DNA of 64,000 nt from Paenibacillus flagellatus (GTDB lineage: Bacteria > Bacillota > Bacilli > Paenibacillales > NBRC-103111), in contig NZ_QJVJ01000009.1 in NCBI RefSeq assembly GCF_003217775.1, positions 62,001-126,000 on the forward strand. The letters run 5' to 3'. Below are positions 6,642 to 15,214 of this stretch, piece after piece. The notes beneath the pieces were generated by a model. It saw nothing but the letters and a program-made list of their open reading frames with translations. It was not told the DNA's origin and did no database searches. Position numbers and translations under genes: made by a program. The first letter of the stretch is position 1. Each line of letters begins with the position of its first letter.

Positions 6642-9317
6642 ATGACGCAAAACAAATTTTGTAACGATAATGTATTTACCAATGAGGCTTCCGTAGAAAC
6701 CTTTTTTATCAATAGATTACTTGAGGACTTGGGTTATTCTGACCAACAAATAATTCCAAAGACGAGTATACAAGAATTAAGAATAAGCAGGGGAAGTAGG
6801 AGTGCACCTTATAAACCTGATTACGCGATTCAACTGGATGGTACTGTTCGTTGGGTGCTTGATGCTAAAGCACCAGGGGAGGAACTGACTAACTATATTG
6901 GTCAATGTTCTGGCTATTGCTTAATGATAAACCAACGCTATAGAAACGCGAACCCTGTTCGTTATTTCGTATTATCAAATGGGTTCTATACTCAGCTATA
7001 TAATTGGGATTCCGAAGAAGTAATTTTGGAGCTAAGCTTCGCCGACTTTGTCGATGGAAACGAAAAATACAATCGGTTTAAGCAAATTTTGTCGAACGAT
7101 GGAATCGCAAATATGGTCAGTCAGAACCAACAAGTCCAGCATCACATTCTTTATAAAAAAACACTGGAAGAAGTTAATGCTGCGTTTGCTTGGTGTCATC
7201 AGCAGATTTATAAAAAAGATGCAATGAGTCAATCCGCTGCGTTTGAAGAATTTGTTAAAGTCGTGTTCCTTAAATTACTCTCAGATCGAAAACTTCTTAG
7301 AGCACATCCAGACATTGCGAATAGAACCGTAATTGAAGTTCCAGTAAACGAAGTGAAGTTCTCGAAAAAATGGATTGAGGAGCGGGAGGCAGATACTCCA
7401 AATCCACTTGATACGATCCAGTTTAGAGAATTACTAAACGATCTTGAAAGAGAGATTCTTGTTGGAAATAAGAAGCGAATTTTTGAACCAAATGAAAGAA
7501 TCCTTTTGTCACCTGAAACAATTAAAGGTGTCGTTGAAAAGCTTGAGGATATATTTTTGTTTGGAATTGATGCCGATCTTAACGGACGCCTATTTGAAAC
7601 CTTCCTAAATGCAACAATGAGGGGTAAAGATTTAGGGCAGTTCTTTACACCGAGAAGTGTCGTTAAATTAGGTGCGAAATTGGCAAGAATGAAGGTCGGG
7701 GTCTTACTCGATAACGGGTCAAGATATACTGAGTCAGTTCTTGATGCTTGCTGTGGCACTGGCGGATTCCTTATTGAAGTATTAGGTGAAATGTGGAGAA
7801 AGGTAGATTCTCTTAATACATTAACGCTAGCTGAAAAGGATGCTTTGAAGAACGAGATAGCTCTGCGTAAGATATTTGGGGTTGATGTTGGACGGGAACC
7901 AGCAATTGCGCGTATAGCTAGGATGAATATGTATCTTCATGGTGATGGTGGGAGTAGCATTTTTCAAGCGGACGCCCTAGACAAACAAGTCAGAATACTA
8001 CCTAATGATTCCTTAGAAATTCAGCAGGAAAAAAATCAACTGAGAGCACTAGTACAGCAACCGGGCGGGTTTGTCGATGTTGTTTTAACTAATCCCCCAT
8101 TTGCCAAGACATACGATAGAACAACAGCGAATGAAGCTGCAATTTTGGACGAGTATGAGTTAGCTTTCAGTGGTGAAGGAGCAAGGAGAACAGCGAGAAA
8201 TAGCCTGAAGTCAAGTCTTATGTTCATTGAACGGTATTATGATTTACTTAAACCGGGTGGCAGAATGATTACCGTTATTGACGATGGTATTCTTGGAGGC
8301 GATGATTACAGACGGTTTCGACAATTTATCAGGGAGAAATTCATCGTTAGAGCAGTTATTTCATTGCCGGGAGACGCTTTTCAAAGGTCGCTTGCGCGAG
8401 TTAAGACTTCAATCCTTATACTTGAGAAAAGACGCAATGGTGAGACTGGTCAACCTTCTGTTTTCATGTACCCTTGCAGATATGTTGGCATTGACGATCC
8501 ATCACGGCAGCGAGTTTTACCGATTGATAGGGAGAACCGCCGACGCGCCGAGGAAGAAATAGCAACTGTTTTAACGCATTATGAGGCGTTTTTGCAGGGT
8601 GATCCATCGGTAGCCGATTATGTAGTATCAGGTGATCGAATTTCTGATAGAATGGATGTTAAGTCTTGCTTACTAAAGCCTAACCGGAATGTAGACCAGT
8701 GGGAAGCAGCAGGGAGAAATGTTATAAAATTCTCGGAGTTGGTAGATTTAGTTGAGTTTTCAGAAAACAATGCAATTGATACTAGAGAAAGCGATGATTT
8801 TGTAACATATCTTCGTGTGAGATATGATGGATTTGCCGAAGCAGGAGACGAAATTTTAGCTTCAGATAGCACATATAGTCGGTTATATATTGTATCGGCT
8901 GGAGACATTGTCTTAAGCAATATAGGCGCAACTTACGGCTCCTGTGCCATCGTTCCGGCTGAGCTAGATGGGTGTGTAGTTACAAATGAGTTCACCATCT
9001 TCCGCCCAAAAGAAGGGGTAGATCCAAGGGTAATATGGATGCTTTTGAGAACTCCTGAAGCGCGGGCAAATTTATTACTGTTGGCAACAGGGATCAGTAG
9101 GACAAGGGTTAAATGGGAAAACCTTGCAAATCTAATATTACCACTTCCAGACCCAGAAATAACCGAGAGGGTTGCTCAGGCAATAAGGGAAGCTGAGGAA
9201 ATGGAACAAGCATCAATTGAGCTAAGACATAATGCGAGAGAGATATTGGAGACACATTTAGACTTAGCCAATAACGAAGCAAATGATATATTGTTGGCAT
9301 TCAAACCTCCGCGTTGA
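6642..9317 (+). CDS. Single-chain restriction-modification protein: HsdR_N-type nuclease, N6-adenine methylase and HsdS-type recognition domain
   Basis: An 891-aa fusion. Residues about 10-150 form a PD-(D/E)xK nuclease of the type I HsdR N-terminal kind: PD at 59-60, DAK at 74-76 and the QxxxY signature at 88-92. Residues about 170-640 are an HsdM-like N6-adenine methyltransferase with motif I (DACCGTGG, near 368) and motif IV NPPF (near 484). Residues about 690-890 resemble one HsdS target recognition domain followed by a long helix (ITERVAQAIREAEEMEQ). No helicase domain or separate HsdR/HsdS gene is present, so cleavage would not need translocation, as in type IIG/IIB enzymes. The gene stands alone in the AT-rich segment with its own terminator. 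Likely role: defence against foreign DNA. Confidence 0.8.
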   Translation: MTQNKFCNDNVFTNEASVETFFINRLLEDLGYSDQQIIPKTSIQELRISRGSRSAPYKPDYAIQLDGTVRWVLDAKAPGEELTNYIGQCSGYCLMINQRYRNANPVRYFVLSNGFYTQLYNWDSEEVILELSFADFVDGNEKYNRFKQILSNDGIANMVSQNQQVQHHILYKKTLEEVNAAFAWCHQQIYKKDAMSQSAAFEEFVKVVFLKLLSDRKLLRAHPDIANRTVIEVPVNEVKFSKKWIEEREADTPNPLDTIQFRELLNDLEREILVGNKKRIFEPNERILLSPETIKGVVEKLEDIFLFGIDADLNGRLFETFLNATMRGKDLGQFFTPRSVVKLGAKLARMKVGVLLDNGSRYTESVLDACCGTGGFLIEVLGEMWRKVDSLNTLTLAEKDALKNEIALRKIFGVDVGREPAIARIARMNMYLHGDGGSSIFQADALDKQVRILPNDSLEIQQEKNQLRALVQQPGGFVDVVLTNPPFAKTYDRTTANEAAILDEYELAFSGEGARRTARNSLKSSLMFIERYYDLLKPGGRMITVIDDGILGGDDYRRFRQFIREKFIVRAVISLPGDAFQRSLARVKTSILILEKRRNGETGQPSVFMYPCRYVGIDDPSRQRVLPIDRENRRRAEEEIATVLTHYEAFLQGDPSVADYVVSGDRISDRMDVKSCLLKPNRNVDQWEAAGRNVIKFSELVDLVEFSENNAIDTRESDDFVTYLRVRYDGFAEAGDEILASDSTYSRLYIVSAGDIVLSNIGATYGSCAIVPAELDGCVVTNEFTIFRPKEGVDPRVIWMLLRTPEARANLLLLATGISRTRVKWENLANLILPLPDPEITERVAQAIREAEEMEQASIELRHNAREILETHLDLANNEANDILLAFKPPR

Positions 9318-9326
9318 ATTTCAATA

Positions 9327-9357
9327 GCCACTCCATACTGGAGTGGCGCTTTCTTTA
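9327..9357 (+). terminator. Terminator of the restriction-modification gene
   Basis: GCCACTCCA-TAC-TGGAGTGGC, a perfect 9-bp stem, then GCTTTCTTT, 9 bases after the stop. It marks the right side of the AT-rich segment. Confidence 0.85.
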
Positions 9358-9465
9358 TATCTTGATGTATACTCTGTGATCAAACTTTACTTTGTGCTTA
9401 GATATTGTTCGGTGAACCTGCCACAAGTGACGGTAAGTTTTATAGGCCAAGGGAGTGTGAAAACA

Positions 9466-10140
9466 ATGCAAGATATCGAAGTCATTTCTTCTCGGGCAAT
9501 GGAGGCTTGTCCTTATCTGAGTGTGGTTCCTTCTGTGGAATGGGTGAAAGCACAGCCAGTTGTCCGGAAGTTCCCAGCTAAATCTCGTCTATTTCAGCGG
9601 GAGGATGCGGCTTCCTATGGCCTATTTCTATTAAGCGGAACCGCTCGCATCAGTCGTGTCGCTGAGGATGGCGGGGAGACCGTCTTAAGTCGGCTCCAGG
9701 CGGGCGAGGTATGCGCCCTTTTCGTACTTAGCGGCCTAAGCGGCCGCGATTACCCGGGGGCCATAACGGCTGAGTCGGAAGTCGAAGCCCTATTCATTGC
9801 GAAAGAGAGTTTCCTCGGCTGGCTGCAGACGCACGCGGAAATTCGGGCTGCTGTTTTCGGAGGCTTGCTGGATGGCTTGCTTCGCATAGGAGAACAATAT
9901 GACGGGCGCCGATCGCAATCCTTGGATGCACGGTTGGCAAAAGCTCTGCTACGAACCTCTTCGGAACGAGAGCCGCTACTGCATGTAACCCATCATGAGT
10001 TGGCGGTAGAGATTGGTTCCTCTCGTGAAGTCGTAAGCCGTGCGTTGCGGCGCTACCGAAACCAGGGGTGGATCGAGTCGGGAAGGGGTTGGATTCGCGT
10101 TATTCATCCGGAGCAATTGGAGGCGTTGCAAGGTGACTAG
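9466..10140 (+). CDS. Crp/Fnr-family transcriptional regulator
   Basis: A 224-aa protein from ATG 9466 (GGGAG about 10 bases upstream); the open frame further upstream runs through the terminator of the previous gene and is not coding. Residues about 20-135 form the cyclic-nucleotide-binding-like beta-roll, and residues about 150-220 a Crp-type winged helix with the recognition helix GSSREVVSRALRRYRNQG. No Fnr-type iron-sulfur cysteine cluster is visible. It sits 68 bases before a peroxiredoxin-like gene. A GTGAC-TAG-GTCAC dyad covers its stop codon. An oxidative or redox-responsive role is likely from context. Confidence 0.85.
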   Translation: MQDIEVISSRAMEACPYLSVVPSVEWVKAQPVVRKFPAKSRLFQREDAASYGLFLLSGTARISRVAEDGGETVLSRLQAGEVCALFVLSGLSGRDYPGAITAESEVEALFIAKESFLGWLQTHAEIRAAVFGGLLDGLLRIGEQYDGRRSQSLDARLAKALLRTSSEREPLLHVTHHELAVEIGSSREVVSRALRRYRNQGWIESGRGWIRVIHPEQLEALQGD

Positions 10141-10145
10141 GTCAC
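10133..10145. promoter_or_regulatory. Dyad GTGAC-TAG-GTCAC before the peroxiredoxin gene
   Basis: A 13-bp inverted repeat overlapping the regulator's stop codon and 64 bases before the peroxiredoxin start. GTGA/TCAC half-sites are typical of Crp/Fnr binding, although the spacing is shorter than the classical site. Confidence 0.4.
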
Positions 10146-10208
10146 GGAAGTAGGGGGGATGTCCTGATAAGATGGGGATACAGCTCATCGACTTAGGAGG
10201 TATTTTCT

Positions 10209-10763
10209 ATGGTTCAACTACTTCAACCGGGCATGATCGCTCCGCCATTCACTACCACTGACATCCTCGGCAATCCCGTAGCGTTGGAGAGCTATCGAGG
10301 TCGAAAAGTGCTGCTTTCCTTTTTCCGATTCTCTGCCTGTGCCGTGTGCAATTTGCGAGTACACCAGTTTATTGGTCGATACCCACAGTGGAAGCGCGAA
10401 GGCATGGACGTCATCGCTTTGTTTGAATCGCCTATTGCCAACATGAGAACTTATGTAGGCGCTCAAAACGCTCCGTTCTCGTTGGTTGCCGATCCAACTG
10501 CTGCTCTGTATGATTTGTACGGCATCGAATCCTCGGAAGAGAAAGTGAAGGCAACCTTGGCCGACCCTCGTACAAAAGAGTTTATCGCTGAAGCTGCAGC
10601 CGCCGGTTTCGAGCTTACGCCCGAGAACGATTCCAACTTCCAACGAATCCCCGCCGAATTTTTAATCGACGAGAATGGAATCGTCCGGCTGGCCCATTAT
10701 AGCCGACTGATCACCGACCATCTGGAGCTCGCGGTAATCGACCGTTTCGCAGCAGGTCAATAA
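10209..10763 (+). CDS. Peroxiredoxin-like (AhpC/TSA family) protein
   Basis: A 184-aa thioredoxin-fold protein. The motif FSACAVCNLR places a CxxC pair at Cys44 and Cys47, in the position of the peroxidatic cysteine. The order of the fold (N-terminal GxxAPPFTTTDILGNPV, strand, CxxC helix, later IPAEFLIDENGIV) fits the AhpC/TSA superfamily. It probably reduces peroxides or acts as a thiol oxidoreductase in the cytoplasm, as no signal peptide is present. TAGGAGG lies 7 bases before the ATG. It is downstream of the Crp/Fnr gene and may be its target. Confidence 0.8.
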   Translation: MVQLLQPGMIAPPFTTTDILGNPVALESYRGRKVLLSFFRFSACAVCNLRVHQFIGRYPQWKREGMDVIALFESPIANMRTYVGAQNAPFSLVADPTAALYDLYGIESSEEKVKATLADPRTKEFIAEAAAAGFELTPENDSNFQRIPAEFLIDENGIVRLAHYSRLITDHLELAVIDRFAAGQ

Positions 10764-10887
10764 GCCGAAACGAAGATCGTTGAAAATAGAGATTCAAGGA
10801 AAGGGCCATCCGCAGAGGGTGGCCTTAAAATTTGCCGTTCCAGCCAACGCGGGGTAAAGCGAAGAGTGAGAATCGGCATGACGGAAC

Positions 10888-10914
10888 TGTCACACTTCAC
10901 ATCCCTTCCCCGTC
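10888..10914 (+). promoter_or_regulatory. ECF41-type promoter before FAD oxidoreductase 1
   Basis: TGTCACA at 10888-10894, a spacer of exactly 16, then CGTC at 10911-10914. This matches the promoter described for ECF41 sigma factors. It lies 33 bases before the oxidoreductase start, whose operon ends with an ECF41 gene. Confidence 0.75.
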
Positions 10915-10946
10915 ATACAGGTAAAATTGCGAGGGGATGATGAGCG

Positions 10947-12248
10947 ATGCAAAAGATTGACGTGGTCGTGGTCGGTGGAGGAATTGCGGGTTTAACCGCC
11001 GCCATTTACGCAGCCAAAGCCGGAAAACAAACGGTGGTCATTGAAAAGCAAAATCGCTTGGGCGGCCGAGCCATATCCAACAAGAAAAAAGGAGCTTACT
11101 TCAATCTGGGCGCACATGCCTTGTATAAGGGAGACGCGCTTGCAACTTTCCGGGAACTGGGATTGTCCTTGCAAGGAAAAAAACCTTCGGCTTTCGCATA
11201 TGGCATTTGGAAAGGGAAGCTGAGCCCCCTGCCTTCGGATATGAAATCGTTGTTTACGACCCCATTGCTGTCGTGGAAAGGAAAGATGGAGTTCGCCTCT
11301 TGTCTTACGAAGCTTTCAAAAGCGGATACACGTCCATTTGACCGGATCAGTATCCGCCAATGGGTCGAGGGGAATGTGCGGGATCCCATGGTGCGCCATA
11401 TCTTTTATTCGTTGCTTCGTACCGCCGGTTATGTGGCCGGGCCGGATTTGCCAGCCGCGGGTCCCGTATTGAAGCAGCTGCAGAATGCCCTTAAAGGCGC
11501 GTTGTACCTGGATCGCGGGTGGGGCGAATTGATCGAGGAATTGCGGAAGAAGGCATCCGAACTGGGCGTGCGGCTATTAACCAATACCAAGGTCTCGTCC
11601 GTCGACACCCGCGGCGGAATCGTGCGGCAGGTTCTCTGCGAAGACGGGACGAAAATCGATACGCACCATGTGATCCTTGCCACATCGCCTGCTATCGCCA
11701 ATGAGTTGGTGCCCTTTGCCGAAAAAACCGCTCTTCATACCTGGAAAGAGCAAGCGATCGAGGTCACGGCGGCTTGCCTGGATGTGGCCTTGAAGCGACT
11801 TCCGAAGCCCAAGCAACAATTTGCATACGGAATCGATCAGACCGTGTTTCTCACCAATCAATCGCGTGCGGCTTATCTAAGCGACGATGGCGCGCAGGTC
11901 ATATCGCTCATTAAGTACCAAGGGAAGGAAACGAACCCGGATAGCGATTTGCACGAACTGGAAGGTGTGCTGGATTTGATGCAGCCGGGATGGCGGGAAC
12001 AATTGATTGTCAAGCAATACCTTCCTAAAATGACGGTTTGTCACGACTTTATGCATATGAAGCGTCTTGAGAATCCCGGGCCCGCTGTGCCGGAAATACA
12101 AGGACTATACGTAGCAGGAGAATGGGCGTCGCACGGTGAAGTATTGGCCGATGCCGCGACGGCAAGCGCCAAAAGAGCCATCCAACACATGCTCTCCCTC
12201 GAGGGTAAGGAGAGGAATGCCTTTTATGAGCACAGAGGAATTATATAA
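10947..12248 (+). CDS. FAD-dependent oxidoreductase of the phytoene desaturase/amine oxidase type (copy 1)
   Basis: A 433-aa flavoprotein. The dinucleotide-binding motif VVGGGIAGL is at residues 7-15, followed by an acidic strand end (VVIEK) and the second motif GGRAIS typical of the amine-oxidase/phytoene-desaturase fold. The C-terminal FAD motif is YVAGEWASHGEVLADAA. The substrate is unknown; no carotenoid genes are nearby. Its stop overlaps the following ECF41 sigma gene by 23 bases, so it is probably part of the same transcript and target of that sigma factor. A second copy of equal length lies at 15215-16516. Confidence 0.85.
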   Translation: MQKIDVVVVGGGIAGLTAAIYAAKAGKQTVVIEKQNRLGGRAISNKKKGAYFNLGAHALYKGDALATFRELGLSLQGKKPSAFAYGIWKGKLSPLPSDMKSLFTTPLLSWKGKMEFASCLTKLSKADTRPFDRISIRQWVEGNVRDPMVRHIFYSLLRTAGYVAGPDLPAAGPVLKQLQNALKGALYLDRGWGELIEELRKKASELGVRLLTNTKVSSVDTRGGIVRQVLCEDGTKIDTHHVILATSPAIANELVPFAEKTALHTWKEQAIEVTAACLDVALKRLPKPKQQFAYGIDQTVFLTNQSRAAYLSDDGAQVISLIKYQGKETNPDSDLHELEGVLDLMQPGWREQLIVKQYLPKMTVCHDFMHMKRLENPGPAVPEIQGLYVAGEWASHGEVLADAATASAKRAIQHMLSLEGKERNAFYEHRGII

Positions 12249-13089
12249 ACGTTATAAAACGGAGCTGTTTTCGTTAGCCTATCGAATGCTCGGCAGCGTC
12301 ATGGATGCGGAGGATATCGTGCAAGATGCTTTTTTGAGCTATGACGGGCTGTCCGACGCCGGGACCATCCGAAACGAAAGGGCATTTTTATACAAAATCG
12401 TAACGAATCGCTGTCTTGATCTTTTGCGATCGTCGGCCAAAAAGCGGGAAATGTACGTCGGTCCGTGGCTACCGGAGCCTCTGATTGAAAAAGGGGCTTC
12501 GGACAACGATCCGTCCCATAAGTATTTGCGGTCCGAGTCGATTTCCACGGCTTATCTTCTGCTTCTGCAGCAACTGAGTGCAACGGAAAGGGCGGTTTTT
12601 CTTCTCCGAGAGGTTTTTCATTATTCGTTTGAAGAGATTGCCGATATCGTCGGGAAAAGCAGTGCGAATTGCCGGCAAATTTTCCATCGCGCCAAAAAAA
12701 GCATCCATTTCGACCCGGACCAACAACCGTCGGTTTCCATTGCGGAGGAGAAGGTTAAAGCGTTTGTGACATCGCTGCTGCAAGGAAATACGACGAAGCT
12801 TCTGGAGCTGGTTAATGAAAATGTCGTGTTCTATTCGGACGGCGGAGGCAAAGTAAGAGTGGCGCAAGTGCCTGTTGTCGGGTTTGAGCAAGTGCTGAAG
12901 CTGCATCTTCATTTGATCAACAGGCATGCGGGTAACATGACGTTTTCGTTCCTCCTGGTGAACGGGCTCCCCGGAATCGGCATTCGGTTGGGTGAAGGCA
13001 TACAATATGTTTATTCGTTTGCCTATCGAGATCAGAAGATCGAAGCGATCTATAATGTCGCAAATCCGGAGAAGCTAAGACATCTATAG
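12226..13089 (+). CDS. ECF41-type RNA polymerase sigma factor (copy 1)
   Basis: A 287-aa sigma-70 factor from ATG 12226 (AAGGAGAGG upstream). Regions 2 (LAYRMLGSVMDAEDIVQDAF) and 4 (FEEIADIVGKSSANCRQIFHRA) are clear. The C-terminal extension of about 100 residues is SnoaL-like and carries the three ECF41 landmarks: WLPEP in the linker, DGGGKV, and NPEKL at the very end. In ECF41 factors this extension tunes activity in place of an anti-sigma factor. The group usually sits beside oxidoreductase, epimerase or carboxymuconolactone decarboxylase genes, and here it overlaps an FAD oxidoreductase gene. Confidence 0.9.
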   Translation: MSTEELYKRYKTELFSLAYRMLGSVMDAEDIVQDAFLSYDGLSDAGTIRNERAFLYKIVTNRCLDLLRSSAKKREMYVGPWLPEPLIEKGASDNDPSHKYLRSESISTAYLLLLQQLSATERAVFLLREVFHYSFEEIADIVGKSSANCRQIFHRAKKSIHFDPDQQPSVSIAEEKVKAFVTSLLQGNTTKLLELVNENVVFYSDGGGKVRVAQVPVVGFEQVLKLHLHLINRHAGNMTFSFLLVNGLPGIGIRLGEGIQYVYSFAYRDQKIEAIYNVANPEKLRHL

Positions 13090-13140
13090 AACCACGATTT
13101 AAAAACTAGATGTATCGAATGCGAGGCGCTACGTTTGAGC

Positions 13141-13165
13141 CCCCCGATCTTTGGGGGTGTTTTTT
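13141..13165 (+). terminator. Terminator after ECF41 copy 1
   Basis: CCCCC-N7-GGGGG followed by TGTTTTTT, about 50 bases after the stop codon. Confidence 0.7.
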
Positions 13166-13185
13166 GCTGCCGAACGCAAAGTCGC

Positions 13186-13216
13186 AACAAGCTCTTCCGA
13201 ACGGGGAGAGCTTGTT
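13186..13216. repeat. Strong hairpin upstream of the TerC gene
   Basis: AACAAGCTCT and AGAGCTTGTT arms with further pairing inside (TCC/GGG). No T-run follows. It may be a second terminator stem or a leader element of the TerC mRNA. Confidence 0.4.
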
Positions 13217-13337
13217 CGCATTGGATATGCGGTATTTAAAATAAGTTGAATCCCATCGGCGACTTATTACGTATACCAATTTGCAGGGCAGGAAATATTA
13301 TCTCTACATATTGGGTCGGAGAGGGGAGAATTGAAAC

Positions 13338-14111
13338 TTGGAGTCATTGTGGTTGGAGTATGCGTGGGCTTTACTCATTCTTATCGGCTTGGAAGGATTG
13401 CTGTCGGCCGACAATGCGCTCGTATTGGCGGTTATCGCGAAGCATTTACCGGATGAACAGAAGAAACGAGCGATCAACTATGGAATCATCATGGCCTTCG
13501 TCTTTCGTTTTGCCGCACTTTTCGCGATATCCTTCATCGCAAATGTTTGGCAAGTGCAGGCGATTGGCGCGGCTTACCTTCTTTACCTGGGTCTCAAGCA
13601 CATCATCCAAGCGCGGTTCGGTAAGAAGAACGAGAATACGCACAAGGATCAAAAGCAAGAGGCCGCAGGGAAAGGGTTTTGGCCTACAGTCGGAAAAATT
13701 GCGTTGGCCGACCTCGCTTTTGCCATCGATTCTATTCTTGCCGCGGTAGCGCTTGCGCTCGGATTGCCGGACTCCCCGCTGGGCGAGTTCGGCGGTATGG
13801 ACGGCGGACAATTCGCAGTAGTGGTGCTTGGCGGGATTGCCGGCTTAGTGTTAATCAAATATGCGGCAACTTGGTTTGTAAAGCTGCTTGGCCAACGCCC
13901 CGCGCTCGAGACGACGGCTTATGCAATCGTTGCCTGGGTGGGGGTAAAGCTAGCCGTCATTACGCTTGCCCATGAGGATATTGCTATTTTGGATCATCAT
14001 TTCCCCCATAGCACGGGCTGGACTTCCGTCTTCTATATTGTCTTGGTGGCGATCGCCCTTATTGGATGGTTTTCACCAAGCAATAAACTTTCTAAGGCGG
14101 GGAACGCCTAA
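13338..14111 (+). CDS. TerC-family integral membrane protein
   Basis: A 257-aa protein with about seven membrane segments. Signature residues are GLEGLLSADNALVLA in the first segment and ADLAFAIDSILAAVAL in the middle; these Asp-containing helices define the TerC/Alx family of metal (Mn2+) exporters and metal-stress proteins. A central hydrophilic loop (GKKNENTHKDQKQEA) is present. Translation starts at TTG 13338 with GGGGAG about 10 bases upstream. I looked for a Mn2+-sensing yybP-ykoY leader and did not find its conserved core. The gene sits between the two FAD-oxidoreductase/ECF41 modules. Confidence 0.85.
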   Translation: MESLWLEYAWALLILIGLEGLLSADNALVLAVIAKHLPDEQKKRAINYGIIMAFVFRFAALFAISFIANVWQVQAIGAAYLLYLGLKHIIQARFGKKNENTHKDQKQEAAGKGFWPTVGKIALADLAFAIDSILAAVALALGLPDSPLGEFGGMDGGQFAVVVLGGIAGLVLIKYAATWFVKLLGQRPALETTAYAIVAWVGVKLAVITLAHEDIAILDHHFPHSTGWTSVFYIVLVAIALIGWFSPSNKLSKAGNA

Positions 14112-14163
14112 TGGAGAAATCGTGCTGAGCCATGTCTAAACAAATAGGGTGAAGGCATCGACT

Positions 14164-14194
14164 GGAGCTGTTGCGTCGGACATGCTCCTTTTTT
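14164..14194 (+). terminator. Terminator after the TerC gene
   Basis: GGAGC...GCTCC stem (with TGT/ACA pairing inside) then TTTTTTCTTTT, about 50 bases beyond the stop. Confidence 0.7.
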
Positions 14195-14311
14195 CTTTTG
14201 CCGATAACCCGTCGTGATCCCGTTATCATTGGATTAAAGCCGATTTATGATATATTCAAGGTAAGACGTCTGCTTCGCTACCGGCAAATCGATAAAAAGG
14301 AAGTGCGAATC

Positions 14312-15019
14312 ATGAATCTAGAAACGGTCATGCAAGAGCTGGAAGCTCTCGGCAAGGAACGCACCAAGAAGATCTACCAATCCAATGGCGCGCACGAACC
14401 GCTTTTTGGCGTGGCCACAGGGGAAATGAAGCCTCTCTTCCGAAAAATCAAACGCAATCAGCCTTTGGCCGAGCAGCTCTACGCGACGGGGAATTACGAC
14501 GCCATGTACTTTGCCGGGGTGATCGCGGATCCGGAAGCCATGACAGAGGCGGATTTTGAACGGTGGATCGACGGAGCTTATTTTTATATGCTATCGGATT
14601 ATGTGGTAGCCGTAACTTTGGCCGAAACGGATATTGCGCAAGACGTGTCCGATAAATGGATTGCAAGCGGTATCGAGCTTAAAATGTCGGCGGGCTGGAG
14701 CTGCTACTGCTGGATGCTCGGGAATCGGCCGGACCGTGAATTTTCCGAAGAGAAGCTTGCCGATATGCTGGACCTTGTTAAACAAACGATTCATGACGCC
14801 CCGGATCGTACGAAGTATGCGATGAACAATTTCATCTACACGGTGGGAGTCTCTTATGTGCCGCTCCATGAGAAGGCGGTCGCGATCGCGAAGGAGGTAG
14901 GCCCGGTGGAAGTCCATCGCGGCACGGCGAAAAGCAAGTTTTTGAACGCTTCCGGTAATATCCAGAAGGCGGTAGATAAAGGGCAGCTTGGCTTCAAACG
15001 AAAATACGTAAGGTGTTAG
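14312..15019 (+). CDS. AlkD-like DNA alkylation repair protein (HEAT-like repeats)
   Basis: A 235-aa helical protein from ATG 14312 (AAGGAAG upstream). The pattern of paired helices with aromatic/acidic residues (DAMYFAGVIAD, FYMLSDYVVAVTLAETD, SWSCYCWMLG-like stretch) and the overall length fit the DNA alkylation repair (AlkD/DUF-type HEAT-like) family, which excises alkylated bases or binds damaged DNA. It lacks the trailing domain of larger DNA-repair fusions. It is probably an independent gene, since a terminator precedes it. Confidence 0.7.
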   Translation: MNLETVMQELEALGKERTKKIYQSNGAHEPLFGVATGEMKPLFRKIKRNQPLAEQLYATGNYDAMYFAGVIADPEAMTEADFERWIDGAYFYMLSDYVVAVTLAETDIAQDVSDKWIASGIELKMSAGWSCYCWMLGNRPDREFSEEKLADMLDLVKQTIHDAPDRTKYAMNNFIYTVGVSYVPLHEKAVAIAKEVGPVEVHRGTAKSKFLNASGNIQKAVDKGQLGFKRKYVRC

Positions 15020-15147
15020 TCCCATCCATTTTTGGCGGGAGAGGCATGGAGGGACATGTGCTTTAAGCGATAGGCTGCAAATTCAAGTGGAGAACGGAGC
15101 CCAAAAGCGTAAGTGGGATCGTTCTTCATTTTTTTTGTTTCGTTTCG

Positions 15148-15174
15148 TGTCACAGATCCGCGACATTCTCCATC
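15148..15174 (+). promoter_or_regulatory. ECF41-type promoter before FAD oxidoreductase 2
   Basis: TGTCACA at 15148-15154, 16-bp spacer, then CATC (one change from CGTC) at 15171-15174, 40 bases before the start codon. Confidence 0.65.
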
Positions 15175-15214
15175 TTAGTTGATGAATGAATAAACAGCGA
15201 AGGAAGGATGAAGG

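Noticed and set aside
9343-9465. Upstream start for the Crp/Fnr gene
   Set aside because: It would place the start inside the terminator of the restriction-modification gene; ATG 9466 has its own ribosome binding site.
927-9465. Direct repeats marking attL/attR of the serine-recombinase element
   Set aside because: I compared the sequence just after the SDR stop with that beyond 9317 and found only short chance matches, not a convincing core.
13218-13337. Possible yybP-ykoY manganese riboswitch before the TerC gene
   Set aside because: TerC genes often have one, but the conserved core sequences of that aptamer are not present here.
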